In this document: in pieces, positions 9,595-18,601 of the stretch
Position numbering within the stretch: the stretch's first letter is position 1
How the letters are laid out: each line of letters opens with the position of its first letter
Source: Variovorax sp. Root411
GTDB lineage: Bacteria > Pseudomonadota > Gammaproteobacteria > Burkholderiales > Burkholderiaceae_C
Assembly (NCBI RefSeq): GCF_001425205.1
Contig: NZ_LMDW01000003.1
Location: 62,001-126,000, forward strand
DNA length: 64,000 nucleotides
Direction of reading: 5' to 3'
Position numbers and translations under genes: made by a program
The notes under the pieces: model-generated
Told to the model about the DNA's origin: nothing
The model's database searches: none
The model's input: only the letters and a program-made list of their open reading frames with translations

Positions 9595-10464
9595 ATGGAG
9601 GACTACCTGCCTTTCGTCATCTCCGGCCTGGGCCTGGGCGCGGTCTATGCGCTCTCGGGCGTGGGGCTGGTGGTGCTCTATCGCTCGTCGGGCGTGCTGA
9701 ACTTCGCCTTCGGCGCCATCGGCGCGATCGGTGCGTACGTGGCCTGGTCGATGCTCGAAGCCGACTGGCCGCAGGGGCTCGCGTGGTGCGCGGCGGTGCT
9801 CACGTCGATGCTGCTGTCGCTGGCCTACGGCCGATTGCTGGCGCCGAGGCTGTCGCACCGCGACCCGACGATCCGCAGCATCGCGACACTGGGCTTCGCG
9901 CTGGTGGTGGTCGGCTTCACCGAGTGGTACTGGGGCGAGCAGCCGCGACGCCTCGTGTTGCCCACTGATGGCGGCGCTCTCGAATTTCTGCTCGGCGAGG
10001 TCGAGGTGCGGCTCACGCACACGCGCGCCTTGGGGCTGGTGCTCGCGGTGCTGATGATGGGCGGTGTCGGCCTGCTGCTGTCGAAGACGCGCGTGGGCCT
10101 GAAGATGCGCGCGCTGGCCAACGACCGCGACCTGAGCGCGCTGCTCGGCATCCGCGTGCTCGGCGTCGACACGGTGGCGTGGGTGCTCAGCGGCGCGTTC
10201 GCCGGCGTGTGCGGGCTGCTGCTCGCGAACATCGTGCGGCTGCAGGCCACGCTACTGACCTTCCTGGTAATACCAGCTTTTGCCGCCGCGATCATCGGGC
10301 GGCTGCATTCGCTGCCGGCCACGGTCGCGGGCGGTATCGCCATCGGTGTGCTCGAAGCATTGGCGATCACCGTGCCGGGCTTCGCGGCCTTTCGCACGGC
10401 CACGCCGTTCCTCATCGCGCTGGCGATGATCGTTTTCTTCCGACCGGGGACGCGGCAGGCATGA
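9595..10464 (+). CDS. Branched-chain-type ABC transporter permease (LivH-like)
   Basis: The 289-residue integral membrane protein has the LivH-type start (VISGLGLGAVYALSGVGLVVLYRSSGVLNFAFGAIGAIGAY) and the conserved loop SKTRVGLKMRALANDRDLSALLGI that contacts the ATPases. About eight hydrophobic segments are visible. It begins 12 bases after the binding-protein stop, and its TGA overlaps the ATG of the LivM-like gene (ATGA), implying coupled translation and a heteromeric permease. Confidence 0.92.
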   Translation: MEDYLPFVISGLGLGAVYALSGVGLVVLYRSSGVLNFAFGAIGAIGAYVAWSMLEADWPQGLAWCAAVLTSMLLSLAYGRLLAPRLSHRDPTIRSIATLGFALVVVGFTEWYWGEQPRRLVLPTDGGALEFLLGEVEVRLTHTRALGLVLAVLMMGGVGLLLSKTRVGLKMRALANDRDLSALLGIRVLGVDTVAWVLSGAFAGVCGLLLANIVRLQATLLTFLVIPAFAAAIIGRLHSLPATVAGGIAIGVLEALAITVPGFAAFRTATPFLIALAMIVFFRPGTRQA

Positions 10465-11537
10465 GCGCTTCTTCGACCATCGGCGGCGCGGTGCCTGTTC
10501 AAGCCATCTCGGGGCCGCCGGCCTCGCTGGCAGAAGCATCGCGCCGCGCGCGCATCTCGCTGGCCGCGATGGTGGGCTGCGTGCTGCTCATCGGCCTCGT
10601 GGTGCCGTGGCTGGCCAATGCGTACTGGATCAAGACACTCACGTCGTCGCTCGCGCTGTCGATCGCGGCGGCCGGCGTGGCATTGCTCTACGGACAACTG
10701 GGGCTGGTGTCGCTGTGCCAGTACGCGCTGCTCGGCGCGGGCGGCTGGATCGCGCTGCGCGCGGGACACGGCCTGGGCTGGCCCTTCGAGCTGTCGGTGC
10801 TCGCGGGCGGGCTGCTGTCGTGCGTGGTGGGCATGCTCGCGGGGCTGCCAGCGCTGCGGCTCAAGGGGCTGTACCTGGCGCTCGTCACGATGATGATGGC
10901 GGGCGGCTTCCAGGTGGTCATCAACGTCATGGGCTTTCCCGATGGCGGCGCGGGCTGGCTGGGCCGTGTGTTCGGCAGCGAACGGCTGATGATGCCGCGG
11001 CCCGCGCTGGCGCTGTCCGATGCGGCGTATTTCCGCTACGTGGCCGTGTGGCTGGCGGCGGTGCTGGCATTGATCGAACTGCACCGGCGCACGCGCGCCG
11101 GGCGCTCGTGGGCGTTGATCCGTCGCGGTGAGGCGGCGGCTGTGGCGGCCGGCGTGAACATCCTGCGTTACCAGACCTGGGCCTTCGGCCTCGCGGGTTT
11201 CTGCGCGGGCGTGGCGGGCGCGCTGCTCGCGGGCGGCGTGGGCCAGCTCGACGGGCGTGCGTTCACTGCGGGCGATTCGGTGATGCTGTTCGCACTCACC
11301 GTGGTGGGCGGCGTGTACCACTGGGCCGGCGCACTGATCGCCGGGTTGCTGCTGCGCGCGGTGCCTGCATTGCTCACGGACTTCGGCGTCAACGGCTACC
11401 TGGCGATGATCTTCTTCGGCGTGGCGCTGCTGCATGCGCTCATCACCGCGCCGAGCGGCATCGCGGGCCAGCTGGCGGGCGCGTTCGAGGCAATACGCAA
11501 GCGGCTCGGGCGCGGCGGCAAAGAGGCCGCGCCATGA
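10461..11537 (+). CDS. Branched-chain-type ABC transporter permease (LivM-like)
   Basis: This is the second permease of the importer, 358 residues. A polar N-terminal extension of about 35 residues precedes the first membrane segment. The middle holds the LivM pattern (LYGQLGLVSLCQYALLGAGGW, then LPALRLKGLYLALVTMM). The cytoplasmic coupling loop RAGRSWALIRRGEAAAVAAGVNI and the closing GGVYHWAGALIAGLLLRAVPALL region follow. It starts at ATG 10461 inside the previous stop and ends at a TGA overlapping the next ATG, so the permease and ATPase genes are translationally linked. Confidence 0.92.
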   Translation: MSASSTIGGAVPVQAISGPPASLAEASRRARISLAAMVGCVLLIGLVVPWLANAYWIKTLTSSLALSIAAAGVALLYGQLGLVSLCQYALLGAGGWIALRAGHGLGWPFELSVLAGGLLSCVVGMLAGLPALRLKGLYLALVTMMMAGGFQVVINVMGFPDGGAGWLGRVFGSERLMMPRPALALSDAAYFRYVAVWLAAVLALIELHRRTRAGRSWALIRRGEAAAVAAGVNILRYQTWAFGLAGFCAGVAGALLAGGVGQLDGRAFTAGDSVMLFALTVVGGVYHWAGALIAGLLLRAVPALLTDFGVNGYLAMIFFGVALLHALITAPSGIAGQLAGAFEAIRKRLGRGGKEAAP

Positions 11538-12241
11538 TCCGCATCCACGATCTCACCGTCGCCTTCGGCGGTGTCAAGGCCATCGATGCGCTGAGCGCCG
11601 AACTCGACGCGCCGGTGTGCGGCCTCATCGGCCCGAACGGCGCGGGCAAGACCACGCTGGTCAACGTGCTCAGCGGCCTCGTGCTGCCGCGCACCGGCAG
11701 CGTTGCGGTGGACGGCGCCGACCTGCTGGGCCTGAAGCCCATCGAGCGCGTGCGTTTCGGCCTGCGCCGCTCGTTCCAGACCGAGCAGGTGGTGGAAGAC
11801 CTCAGCGTGTGGGACAACGTGCGCGCCTTGCTCGACCATGTGCCGCACGCGCGCGGCGACGCGGTGGCGCAGGTCGCGCGCGCGCTGGCGCACACCGGCC
11901 TGCTCGACGTGGCGACCGTGCTGGGCCAGCATCTCAACCTGTTCCAGCGCCGCATGCTCGAGATCGCGAAGTCGCTGGTCGGCACGCCCAAGTTGCTGCT
12001 GCTCGACGAGCCCGGCGCGGGCCTCACCGAGCAGGAGGCCGGCGCGCTGCGCCGCGTGATCGGCTCGGTGCATGCCTTCTGCGGCGCGCAGGTGCTGCTG
12101 ATCGACCACGACGTCGACCTGATCGCCGCCACCTGCACGCAGACGCTGGTGCTCGACTTCGGCCGCCGCCTCGCGCTCGGCGCTACGCGCGAGGTGCTCG
12201 ACGATCCGGCCGTGCGCAAGGCCTACCTGGGAACGGAGTGA
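11534..12241 (+). CDS. ABC transporter ATP-binding protein (LivG-like) with altered signature motif
   Basis: This 235-residue ATPase is of the LivG position and size. Walker A (GPNGAGKT) is at 33-40, the Q-loop region near RRSFQTEQ at 79-85, Walker B LLLLDEP at 154-160 and the H-loop in LLIDHDVDLI near 188-197. The ABC signature expected around 135-140, usually like LSYGQ, reads LNLFQRRMLEIAK. It therefore lacks the Ser-Gly core, while the following LEIAKSL is conserved. It pairs with the LivF-like protein, which has an intact signature, so the importer may hydrolyse ATP asymmetrically. The start overlaps the LivM stop. Confidence 0.9.
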   Translation: MIRIHDLTVAFGGVKAIDALSAELDAPVCGLIGPNGAGKTTLVNVLSGLVLPRTGSVAVDGADLLGLKPIERVRFGLRRSFQTEQVVEDLSVWDNVRALLDHVPHARGDAVAQVARALAHTGLLDVATVLGQHLNLFQRRMLEIAKSLVGTPKLLLLDEPGAGLTEQEAGALRRVIGSVHAFCGAQVLLIDHDVDLIAATCTQTLVLDFGRRLALGATREVLDDPAVRKAYLGTE

Positions 12242-12245
12242 CTAC

Positions 12246-12953
12246 ATGCTGAGCGTCAACGATCTGCGCCTGCAACGCGGCGGCAAGGCCGTGCTGCACG
12301 GCATCGACCTGCAGGTGCCGCCGGGCGAGGTGACGGCGCTGCTGGGGGCCAACGGTGCGGGCAAGTCGAGCACGGTGATGGCCATCGGCGGCGTGTTGCC
12401 GATCACCGGCGGGCGCATCGAGGTCGAGGGCCACGCGCTGCACGGCCAGCGGCCCGAGCGTGTGCGTGCGCTGGGCGTGGCCGTGGTGCCGGAAGGACAT
12501 CGCGTGCTCGGCGAGCTGTCGGTGCTCGACAACCTGCGTGCGGCGGCGACGGCATTGCCCGCTGCACGCGTGGTCAATGCGGTCGAGCAGGTGCTGGCGG
12601 TGTTCCCTGAACTGCGCGTGAAGCTCGCTCTGCCCGCGCGTTCGCTGTCGGGCGGGCAGAAGCAGATGGTCTGCATTGCGCAGGCGCTGATCGGCAAGCC
12701 GCGCTACCTGGCCATCGACGAACTGTCGTTGGGGCTCGCGCCCACGGTGGTCAAGCGGTTGGTCGAGGTGGTGCAGCAGGTCGCGCGCGAGGGCGTCGGC
12801 GTGCTGCTGATCGAGCAGTTCACGACGGTGGCGCTCGCGGTGTCGAGCCGCGCCTACGTGCTGGAGCGCGGGCGCATGGCCTTCGCGGGCTCGTCGGAAG
12901 AATTGCGCAGCCGGCCCGAGATCCTGCACAGCAGCTATCTGGCTGCAGCCTGA
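12246..12953 (+). CDS. ABC transporter ATP-binding protein (LivF-like)
   Basis: This is the second ATPase of the importer, 235 residues. Walker A GANGAGKSS is at 34-42, the LivF-typical VPEGHRVLGELSVLDNL segment near 81-97, the canonical signature LSGGQKQ at 134-140, and Walker B YLAIDE at 154-159, followed by LSLGLAP. It begins 4 bases after the LivG-like stop. It is the last gene of the plus-strand operon; the AraC-type regulator gene converges on it with 5 bases between the stops. Confidence 0.93.
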   Translation: MLSVNDLRLQRGGKAVLHGIDLQVPPGEVTALLGANGAGKSSTVMAIGGVLPITGGRIEVEGHALHGQRPERVRALGVAVVPEGHRVLGELSVLDNLRAAATALPAARVVNAVEQVLAVFPELRVKLALPARSLSGGQKQMVCIAQALIGKPRYLAIDELSLGLAPTVVKRLVEVVQQVAREGVGVLLIEQFTTVALAVSSRAYVLERGRMAFAGSSEELRSRPEILHSSYLAAA

Positions 12954-12958
12954 GCTGG

Positions 12959-13942
12959 CTAGTGCGCCAGCGCTGGCGATGCGGCCTTTTCGGCTTCGCG
13001 CCGCTGGAACTCTCTCGGCGACACCCCGTACTGCGCCTTGAACACGCGGCAGAAATGCGCGCTGCTGTTGAAGCCCCAGGCAAACGCAATTTCCGACACC
13101 GAGGTGCGGCGGCCTGCCGCATTGCGCAGCGCCTCGCCGCAGCGCTCCAGCCGCATCTGCCAGATGAAGCGGTCGAGCGTCTGGTCTTCGTTCTCGAACA
13201 CGCGGTGCAGGTAGCGCTTGGAGCAGCGCAGTTGCTGCGCGATGAGGTCGAGCGACAAAGCAGGGTCCGCGAGGTGCGCATGCACGAACTGCTTCACACG
13301 CGCCTTGAGCACGCTTGGCACCGGGTGCGCGCCACCGAACTGCTCGTCGGAGTGCGTGGCCAGCGTGGAGGCCAGCAGGCCCAGCACCGTGTCGCTGACC
13401 GAGCGGCCGACCGCATGGGGCAGCGAGGGCAACTGGTCGGCCAGCGAGGTGAGGAACGAGCCGAGCACCGCATAGAGCCCCTGCATGGCGGGCGTGTGCG
13501 CCTCGCAGGTGTGCAGGTCGGGAATCTTCATGCCCTTGAACTGCTGGCGCGGAATGGTGATGGCCAGCAGGCGCGAGCGTTCTGGGTTGGTGATGGCGTA
13601 GGGCACGCGCGGGTCGTACAGGCTCCAGTCGCCCGGGTGCAGATGGAACTCGCGGTCGCGTTGCGAGATGTGGCCGTGGCCCTCGAGCTGCAGCACCAGC
13701 TTGTAGTGCTCGTCGAGCACGATCTCGTGGCGCGTGTCGGGCCGCGCCACGCGGTGCGAGGGCGCCTCGATCATGAACATGCCCAGCGGCCCGAGTTCAT
13801 AGGCGTCCATGCGCGCGTCGAAGGTGCCCGTGTCGAGGCATTGCACGTGCAGCGCGCCGAAATACGACGAGTTGATCTGGCCCCAGCAGGCCTGCCGGTC
13901 GGCGGGGTGTTCGAGCAGGGTGCTGAAGTGGTGTGCGTTCAT
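12959..13942 (-). CDS. AraC-family transcriptional regulator
   Basis: The regulator has 327 residues. An N-terminal sensing domain of the AraC-binding-like type covers about residues 1-200. A C-terminal double helix-turn-helix (about 222-318) begins RVKQFVHAHLADPALSLDLIAQQLRCSKRYLHRVF and ends with the conserved SEIAFAWGFNSSAHFCRVFKAQYGVSPREF. It sits at the 3' end of the catabolic/ABC operon and is transcribed toward it. It is the natural candidate for the operon's regulator, although it could also act on the MFS gene behind it. Two direct repeats at 14047-14079 lie upstream of its start and could be its binding site. Confidence 0.93.
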   Translation of the reverse strand: MNAHHFSTLLEHPADRQACWGQINSSYFGALHVQCLDTGTFDARMDAYELGPLGMFMIEAPSHRVARPDTRHEIVLDEHYKLVLQLEGHGHISQRDREFHLHPGDWSLYDPRVPYAITNPERSRLLAITIPRQQFKGMKIPDLHTCEAHTPAMQGLYAVLGSFLTSLADQLPSLPHAVGRSVSDTVLGLLASTLATHSDEQFGGAHPVPSVLKARVKQFVHAHLADPALSLDLIAQQLRCSKRYLHRVFENEDQTLDRFIWQMRLERCGEALRNAAGRRTSVSEIAFAWGFNSSAHFCRVFKAQYGVSPREFQRREAEKAASPALAH

Positions 13943-14046
13943 GCCGTGGGGTCTCTGTGAAGGCGCCGCAGGCGCTTCCGCAGGATAGGCATGGGGGGAC
14001 GCGCCATCATCGGTGTTTCCACCCAGGCAGGGTGGCGGCTACGCCT

Positions 14047-14079
14047 TGGATCAATGCGCGGTGCGCGCTGGATCAACGC
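14047..14079. repeat. Direct repeats TGGATCAAYGC with 22-base period, possible AraC-type operator
   Basis: TGGATCAATGC (14047-14057) and TGGATCAACGC (14069-14079) are direct repeats with starts exactly 22 bases apart, about two helical turns. This is typical of AraC-family half-sites. They lie about 105-137 bases upstream of the AraC-type gene and downstream of the MFS stop. The regulatory role is inference. Confidence 0.4.
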
Positions 14080-14099
14080 ACCGGCTGGCCGCCGAACCG

Positions 14100-15440
14100 T
14101 CAGACCACCGGCACGCGCCCCGCATCGGCGGGGTCCACGTTGCGCCGGTACAGCACCAGCGTCGCAATCAGCCCGCACACCGCGGCTGCCGTCATCCACA
14201 GTCCTGGCGCGCCCTTGTCGCCGGTCATCTCGATCAGCCCCGTCGCGATCGCCGGCGTGAAGCCGCCGAACAGCGCCGTCGCCAGGCTGTAGGCCAGCGA
14301 GAAGCCGGCGGTGCGTACGTTCACCGGCATCACCTCGGTGAGCGCCACGACCATCGCGCCGTTGTAGCTCGCGTAGAGGAACGACAGCCACAGCTCGACT
14401 TCGAGCATGCGTGCAAAACTCGGCGCGCCCACCAGCCACTTGAGCGACGGGTACGCCGTGAGGACGGTCAGCACCGTGAACAGGATCAGCAGCGGCTTGC
14501 GGCCCACGCGGTCCGACAGCGAGCCCATGATCGGCAGCCAGATGAAGTTCGAGATGGCCACGCACAGCGTGACGATCAGCGCGTCGGTTGTGCTCAGGTG
14601 CAGCACGGCCTTGCCGAAGGTGGGCGTGTAGACGGTGATCAGGTAGAACGACACGGTGGTCATCGACACCAGCATCATCCCGGCGACCACGAGGCCCCAG
14701 TTGGCGACCATCGACTGGAAGATCTCGCGCGCGTCGGGCCGGTGCTTGCGCGCCATGAACTCCTCGGTCTCCTGCAGCGAGCGGCGGATGATGAACAGCA
14801 CCGGCACGATCAGGCAGCCCACGAAGAAGGGAATGCGCCAGTAGAAGTCGCCGATCTCCTGCGAGGTGAAGGTCACGTTGAGCCAGTAGCCGAGCGCAGC
14901 CGCCACGACGATGGCCACCTGCTGGCTGGCGGACTGCCAGCTTACGTAGAAGCCCTTGCGGCCCGGCGTGGCCATTTCCGACAGGTACACCGACACGCCG
15001 CCCAGCTCCACGCCGGCCGAGAAGCCCTGCAGCAGCCGGCCGACCAGCACCAGCAGCGGCGCGGCGAGGCCGATGGTCGCGTAGGAAGGCACGCAGGCGA
15101 TCAGCAGCGTGCCGACGGCCATCAGCGCGAGCGTGACGATCAGGCCCTGGCGGCGGCCGACGCGGTCGACGTACGCGCCGAGAAAGATCGCGCCCAGCGG
15201 CCGCATCAGGAAGCCCGCACCGAAGGTCATGAACGTGAGCATCAGCGAGGCGAACTCGTTGCCGGCGGGGAAGAACGCCTTCGAGATCTGCGTGGCGTAG
15301 AAGCCGAACAGGAAGAAGTCGAACATTTCCATGAAGTTGCCGCCGGTCACGCGCAGGACGGTGGCGAACTTGGAGGAGGAGGCAGTGGAGGAGGCGTGGG
15401 CAGCCGTGCCCGGTTGCGCGGCGGTGGGCGCAGGATTCAT
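14100..15440 (-). CDS. MFS transporter, metabolite:H+ symporter type (citrate/tricarballylate-like)
   Basis: This inner-membrane carrier has 446 residues and about twelve hydrophobic segments. The [23 protein letters not shown] start, the DRVGRR loop after helix 2 and the [20 protein letters not shown] segment are characteristic of the metabolite:H+ symporter subfamily. The wording is closest to citrate and tricarballylate carriers, so an organic acid substrate is likely but not proven. ATG 15440 is preferred over an earlier in-frame start because AAGGGGA lies about seven bases before it. It may serve the same regulon as the neighbouring AraC protein. Confidence 0.88.
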   Translation of the reverse strand: MNPAPTAAQPGTAAHASSTASSSKFATVLRVTGGNFMEMFDFFLFGFYATQISKAFFPAGNEFASLMLTFMTFGAGFLMRPLGAIFLGAYVDRVGRRQGLIVTLALMAVGTLLIACVPSYATIGLAAPLLVLVGRLLQGFSAGVELGGVSVYLSEMATPGRKGFYVSWQSASQQVAIVVAAALGYWLNVTFTSQEIGDFYWRIPFFVGCLIVPVLFIIRRSLQETEEFMARKHRPDAREIFQSMVANWGLVVAGMMLVSMTTVSFYLITVYTPTFGKAVLHLSTTDALIVTLCVAISNFIWLPIMGSLSDRVGRKPLLILFTVLTVLTAYPSLKWLVGAPSFARMLEVELWLSFLYASYNGAMVVALTEVMPVNVRTAGFSLAYSLATALFGGFTPAIATGLIEMTGDKGAPGLWMTAAAVCGLIATLVLYRRNVDPADAGRVPVV

Positions 15441-15550
15441 CTGGTTGTCCCCTTGGGCGGTATTGGCGATGTGCTCGCCCAAGGGTAGGCCGGGCTCCCC
15501 GACCGCTGGCTGACTGCGCGAGTCAGGTAGCTGTCACGCGCGAGTTCTAC

Positions 15551-16243
15551 CTATGTCTTGTACTTGATCGAGCAGCCGTAGGGCCGCGTCGCCGCGGTCG
15601 ATATCGGCTTGCCGCCGAAGGCCTCGCCCAGCGCCTGGCTCACGTAGTTGGTCGCGGTCTTGATGTCGTCCGCACGCGCCGAGGCGATGCTGTCGATGCC
15701 GCCTGCGTACACCAGCGTGCCCTTGGGGTCGATGATGAAGATGTGCGGCGTGGTGCGCGCACCGTAGACCTGTCCGATGAGGCCGTCTTCGTCCATCAGC
15801 ACGGCGGTGGGCGTGGCCTTTTGCGACTTCATCCACGCGTCGAGCGCGTCGGGCTTCAGGTAGTCGGTGGCGGCGCGTTCGGTGGAATTGATGGCCAGCC
15901 ACACCACGCCCTTGTCGGTCGCGGCCTTCTGCGTGGCGGGCATGTTGCCGCTGCCGTAGTGCTTGCGCACGAAGGGGCAGCCGGGGTTGGTCCATTCGAG
16001 CACCACGAACTTGCCCGCGAAATCGGACAGCTTGTGCTTGGCACCGCTGGTGTCGACGGCGACGAAATCGGGCGCCTGCTGGCCCACCGCGGGCGCGGCG
16101 GCAGCATTGGTGCCCATCAGGAAAGTGGCGCCGAGCGCCACGGCGGCGGCAACGACCGCGCGGCGGGAGGCCCGGCTCAGGGCGGCGCGAGCATGACGGG
16201 CGGCACGACGGGAGCGCGAGTCTGTGGTTGGCGAAAGAGACAT
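15551..16243 (-). CDS. Exported thioredoxin-fold redoxin
   Basis: The 230-residue protein has an Arg-rich N-terminus with a following hydrophobic stretch (VVAAAVALGATFLMGTNAAAAPA), consistent with a long Sec or Tat-like signal. A redoxin domain follows: APDFVAVDTSGAKHKLSDFAGKFVVLEWTNPGCPF, then TPHIFIIDPKGTLVYAGGID. Only two cysteines are seen in the mature part: one in NPGCPF, where peroxiredoxins have the peroxidatic Cys, and one near the C-terminus (YGCSIKY). ATG 16243 has a TTGGAG box upstream; a TTG at 16261 is an alternative. It lies 94 bases downstream of the DsbD-like gene on the same strand and is probably kept reduced by it. Confidence 0.85.
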   Translation of the reverse strand: MSLSPTTDSRSRRAARHARAALSRASRRAVVAAAVALGATFLMGTNAAAAPAVGQQAPDFVAVDTSGAKHKLSDFAGKFVVLEWTNPGCPFVRKHYGSGNMPATQKAATDKGVVWLAINSTERAATDYLKPDALDAWMKSQKATPTAVLMDEDGLIGQVYGARTTPHIFIIDPKGTLVYAGGIDSIASARADDIKTATNYVSQALGEAFGGKPISTAATRPYGCSIKYKT

Positions 16244-16337
16244 GGCCAGCTTGAACTCCAAAACAAAATTCCAAACAACAACTGCAGCTTAGAACGGTTT
16301 CTTCAAGTGCGTGTGACAACCCATGTCACGCTGGTGG

Positions 16338-18557
16338 TCAAAGCGCGGCGAGCGCGGCGCGGACTTCGTCCTTGCCCAATATTTCGGTCAGCACAACCGG
16401 CGGCTTGCCCGGCGCCTGCAGCACGTACACCGGCACGCCGCTGCGGCCCAGCGCGGTGAGCGCGGCGGTGATGGCGGGGTCGCGCCGGGTCCAGTCGGCG
16501 CGCAGCATGGCGACCTTCTTCGCGTCGAAGTCGGCCAGCAACTCGGCATCGGAGAGCGTGCTCTTCTTGTTGTACTGGCAGGTCACGCACCACGCGGCGG
16601 TGAAGTCGATGAACACCGGCTGGCCGGCGCTCGACAGCTCTGACACGCGCTCGGCGGACCAGGGCTGCCAGCGCTGGCCGGCGGTGCCGGACGCCGAGGC
16701 CAGCCTCGCCGGTTCCACGACCTGCAGCACATTGCGGCCGATGGCGGCGGTCAGCGCGGCCGTGAAGCCGATCAGCACGGTGGCGATCACGACCCGCGTG
16801 CGCCCGCGCAGCGTGAGCGCCCAGACGATGGCGGCCAGGCACACCAGCAGTGCGAGCAGCGTGCCCGCGCCGTCGATGCCGCTTTGCTGACCCAGCACCC
16901 AGACCAGCCACGCCACGGTGGCGAACATCGGAAAGGCGAGCAGGCGGCGCAGCGTGCCCATCCACGGGCCGGGCTTTGGCAGCAGGTAGGCAACGGCGGG
17001 CACGAAGCCGGCCACGAGGTACGGCAGCGCCAGCCCGAAACCCAGCGCCGCGAACAGCAGCAGCGCCTGGCCGGCCGGCAGGCCGATGGCGAAACCCAGC
17101 GACACGCCCATGAACGGCGCGGTGCAGGGCGAGGCGATGACCACGGCGAGCACGCCGGAGAGGAAGTCGTTGGCCAGCGGGTGCTTGGCCTGCGCGCTGC
17201 ACACCGACGAGGGCGCCGCGCGGCCGAATTCGAACACGCCCACGAGGTTGAGCCCGATCAGCGTGAACAGCGCCGCCAGCACAGCGACCACGCCCGGCGA
17301 CTGCAGCTGGAAGCCCCAGCCCAGCCCGGCGCCGGCCGCGCGCAGCGCCAGCATGCCGCCGCCCAGCGCGAGGAAGGACAGCATCACGCCGCCCGTGTAG
17401 GCCAGCCCGGCCTTGCGGTGGGCGCTGGCGTTGCCCGCCTGCCGCGCGAAGCCCAGCACCTTGATCGCGAGGATCGGGAACACGCAGGGCATGAGGTTGA
17501 GCAGCAGGCCGCCGATCAGTGCGCCCAGCAGCGCGGCCATGAAGGTGGTCGAGGAGGGCGCAGGGACATCGCCGGCCGGGGCTGTTGCGTTGGCCGCATT
17601 GGCGGTGAGCGCCGCCTGCAGTGCCGGCGACACCTCGGTGCGCGGCGCGGCGCCTGCCGGCCAGGCACCCGTGACCGGCGCTTCGGCGCGCCAGGCCACC
17701 GGCTGGCCGGCCTGCCGGTCGGCCTCGGCCAGCGCCACCACCACCGGCATCACCGTGGGGCTCGCGCTGCGCTGGTCGGCCAGCGGCAGCGTCGCCGTCC
17801 AGGTGCCGCCCTGCCAGGATTGGGTCCAGTCCTTGCCGGAGACGGCCGCGGTGCGGATCACCTCGGGGGTCTCGGGGAAGAAGCCCAGCGTCTTGCCCTG
17901 CACGGCGGCGGGCAGGCCTTCGAGGCGCACTTTCAGGTTGTGGCCATCGACCTCGATGGTGCCGGCCTTGGCCAGCGTCTGCGGCTGGGCCGCCAGTGCG
18001 GCGTCGAACTCGGCCTTGTGCAGCGCGGTCGAGCCCTGCAGCGGCAGGGGCAGCGTGAACGTGCCTTCTTCGGGAATGCATTCCTTGCGGCAGACCAGCC
18101 AGGAAGCCTTCAGCTGGATGTCCATGGCCGGCGTGCCGCCGCCCAGCGCCATCGGCGGCTTGTAGAGCGTCGACACCTCCAGCGGCACCGGCAGCAGCAC
18201 GGTGTTCTCGTAGCCGTAGTTGGCGAGGTTGCCGACCGGGATCTTCGTCGGCACCGGCCAGGCGATCTCGCCGGTGGACACGCCGGCCGGCAGCGTCCAC
18301 GTCATCTCGGTGGGCAGGCCCGAATCGCCGGCGTTCTTCCAGTAGGTGTGCCACTCGGGCTGGTGCGTGATCTGCAGGCCGACCCAGACCGGTGCGCCGG
18401 GCGTCACGCCGTCAGGGGCATGGGCGATCAGTTCGGCGCGCACGTGGGGGGTGGTGACCACGGCGCCTGGTTTGGACGCCAATTGCGCGGCAGCCGGCAT
18501 GCTGGCTGCGGCGGTTGCTATCAGAAGCGTAGCGAAATGGATGCGCGAAAAGATCAT
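16338..18557 (-). CDS. DsbD-like thiol:disulfide interchange protein (ScsB/DsbD family)
   Basis: The 739-residue membrane protein carries electrons from cytoplasmic thioredoxin to the periplasm. It has a signal peptide and an N-terminal DsbD-alpha-like periplasmic region (about 30-290, including CRKECIPEEG). The central CcdA-like membrane domain has two conserved cysteines (LNLMPCVFP and VIASPCTAPFMG). A C-terminal thioredoxin domain carries the WCVTC motif (FIDFTAAWCVTCQYNKK) about 80 residues from the end. ATG 18557 starts a normal signal sequence. The exported redoxin gene follows it, making a likely donor-acceptor pair. The N-terminal domain is longer than in E. coli DsbD, which fits ScsB-like proteins. 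Confidence 0.92.
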   Translation of the reverse strand: MIFSRIHFATLLIATAAASMPAAAQLASKPGAVVTTPHVRAELIAHAPDGVTPGAPVWVGLQITHQPEWHTYWKNAGDSGLPTEMTWTLPAGVSTGEIAWPVPTKIPVGNLANYGYENTVLLPVPLEVSTLYKPPMALGGGTPAMDIQLKASWLVCRKECIPEEGTFTLPLPLQGSTALHKAEFDAALAAQPQTLAKAGTIEVDGHNLKVRLEGLPAAVQGKTLGFFPETPEVIRTAAVSGKDWTQSWQGGTWTATLPLADQRSASPTVMPVVVALAEADRQAGQPVAWRAEAPVTGAWPAGAAPRTEVSPALQAALTANAANATAPAGDVPAPSSTTFMAALLGALIGGLLLNLMPCVFPILAIKVLGFARQAGNASAHRKAGLAYTGGVMLSFLALGGGMLALRAAGAGLGWGFQLQSPGVVAVLAALFTLIGLNLVGVFEFGRAAPSSVCSAQAKHPLANDFLSGVLAVVIASPCTAPFMGVSLGFAIGLPAGQALLLFAALGFGLALPYLVAGFVPAVAYLLPKPGPWMGTLRRLLAFPMFATVAWLVWVLGQQSGIDGAGTLLALLVCLAAIVWALTLRGRTRVVIATVLIGFTAALTAAIGRNVLQVVEPARLASASGTAGQRWQPWSAERVSELSSAGQPVFIDFTAAWCVTCQYNKKSTLSDAELLADFDAKKVAMLRADWTRRDPAITAALTALGRSGVPVYVLQAPGKPPVVLTEILGKDEVRAALAAL

Positions 18558-18601
18558 GCCGTCAGTCGGAGCATTCAATGGGGGCGAAGTTCCGGGCCGT
18601 T

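Noticed and set aside
14013..15488. 491-residue plus-strand frame opposite the MFS gene
   Set aside because: Composition is His/Arg/Gln-rich shadow sequence, while the minus strand encodes a complete twelve-helix carrier.
18516..18540. Short dispersed palindrome within the DsbD-like signal-peptide region
   Set aside because: The GCTATC/GTAGC similarity is too short and imperfect to support a repeat element.
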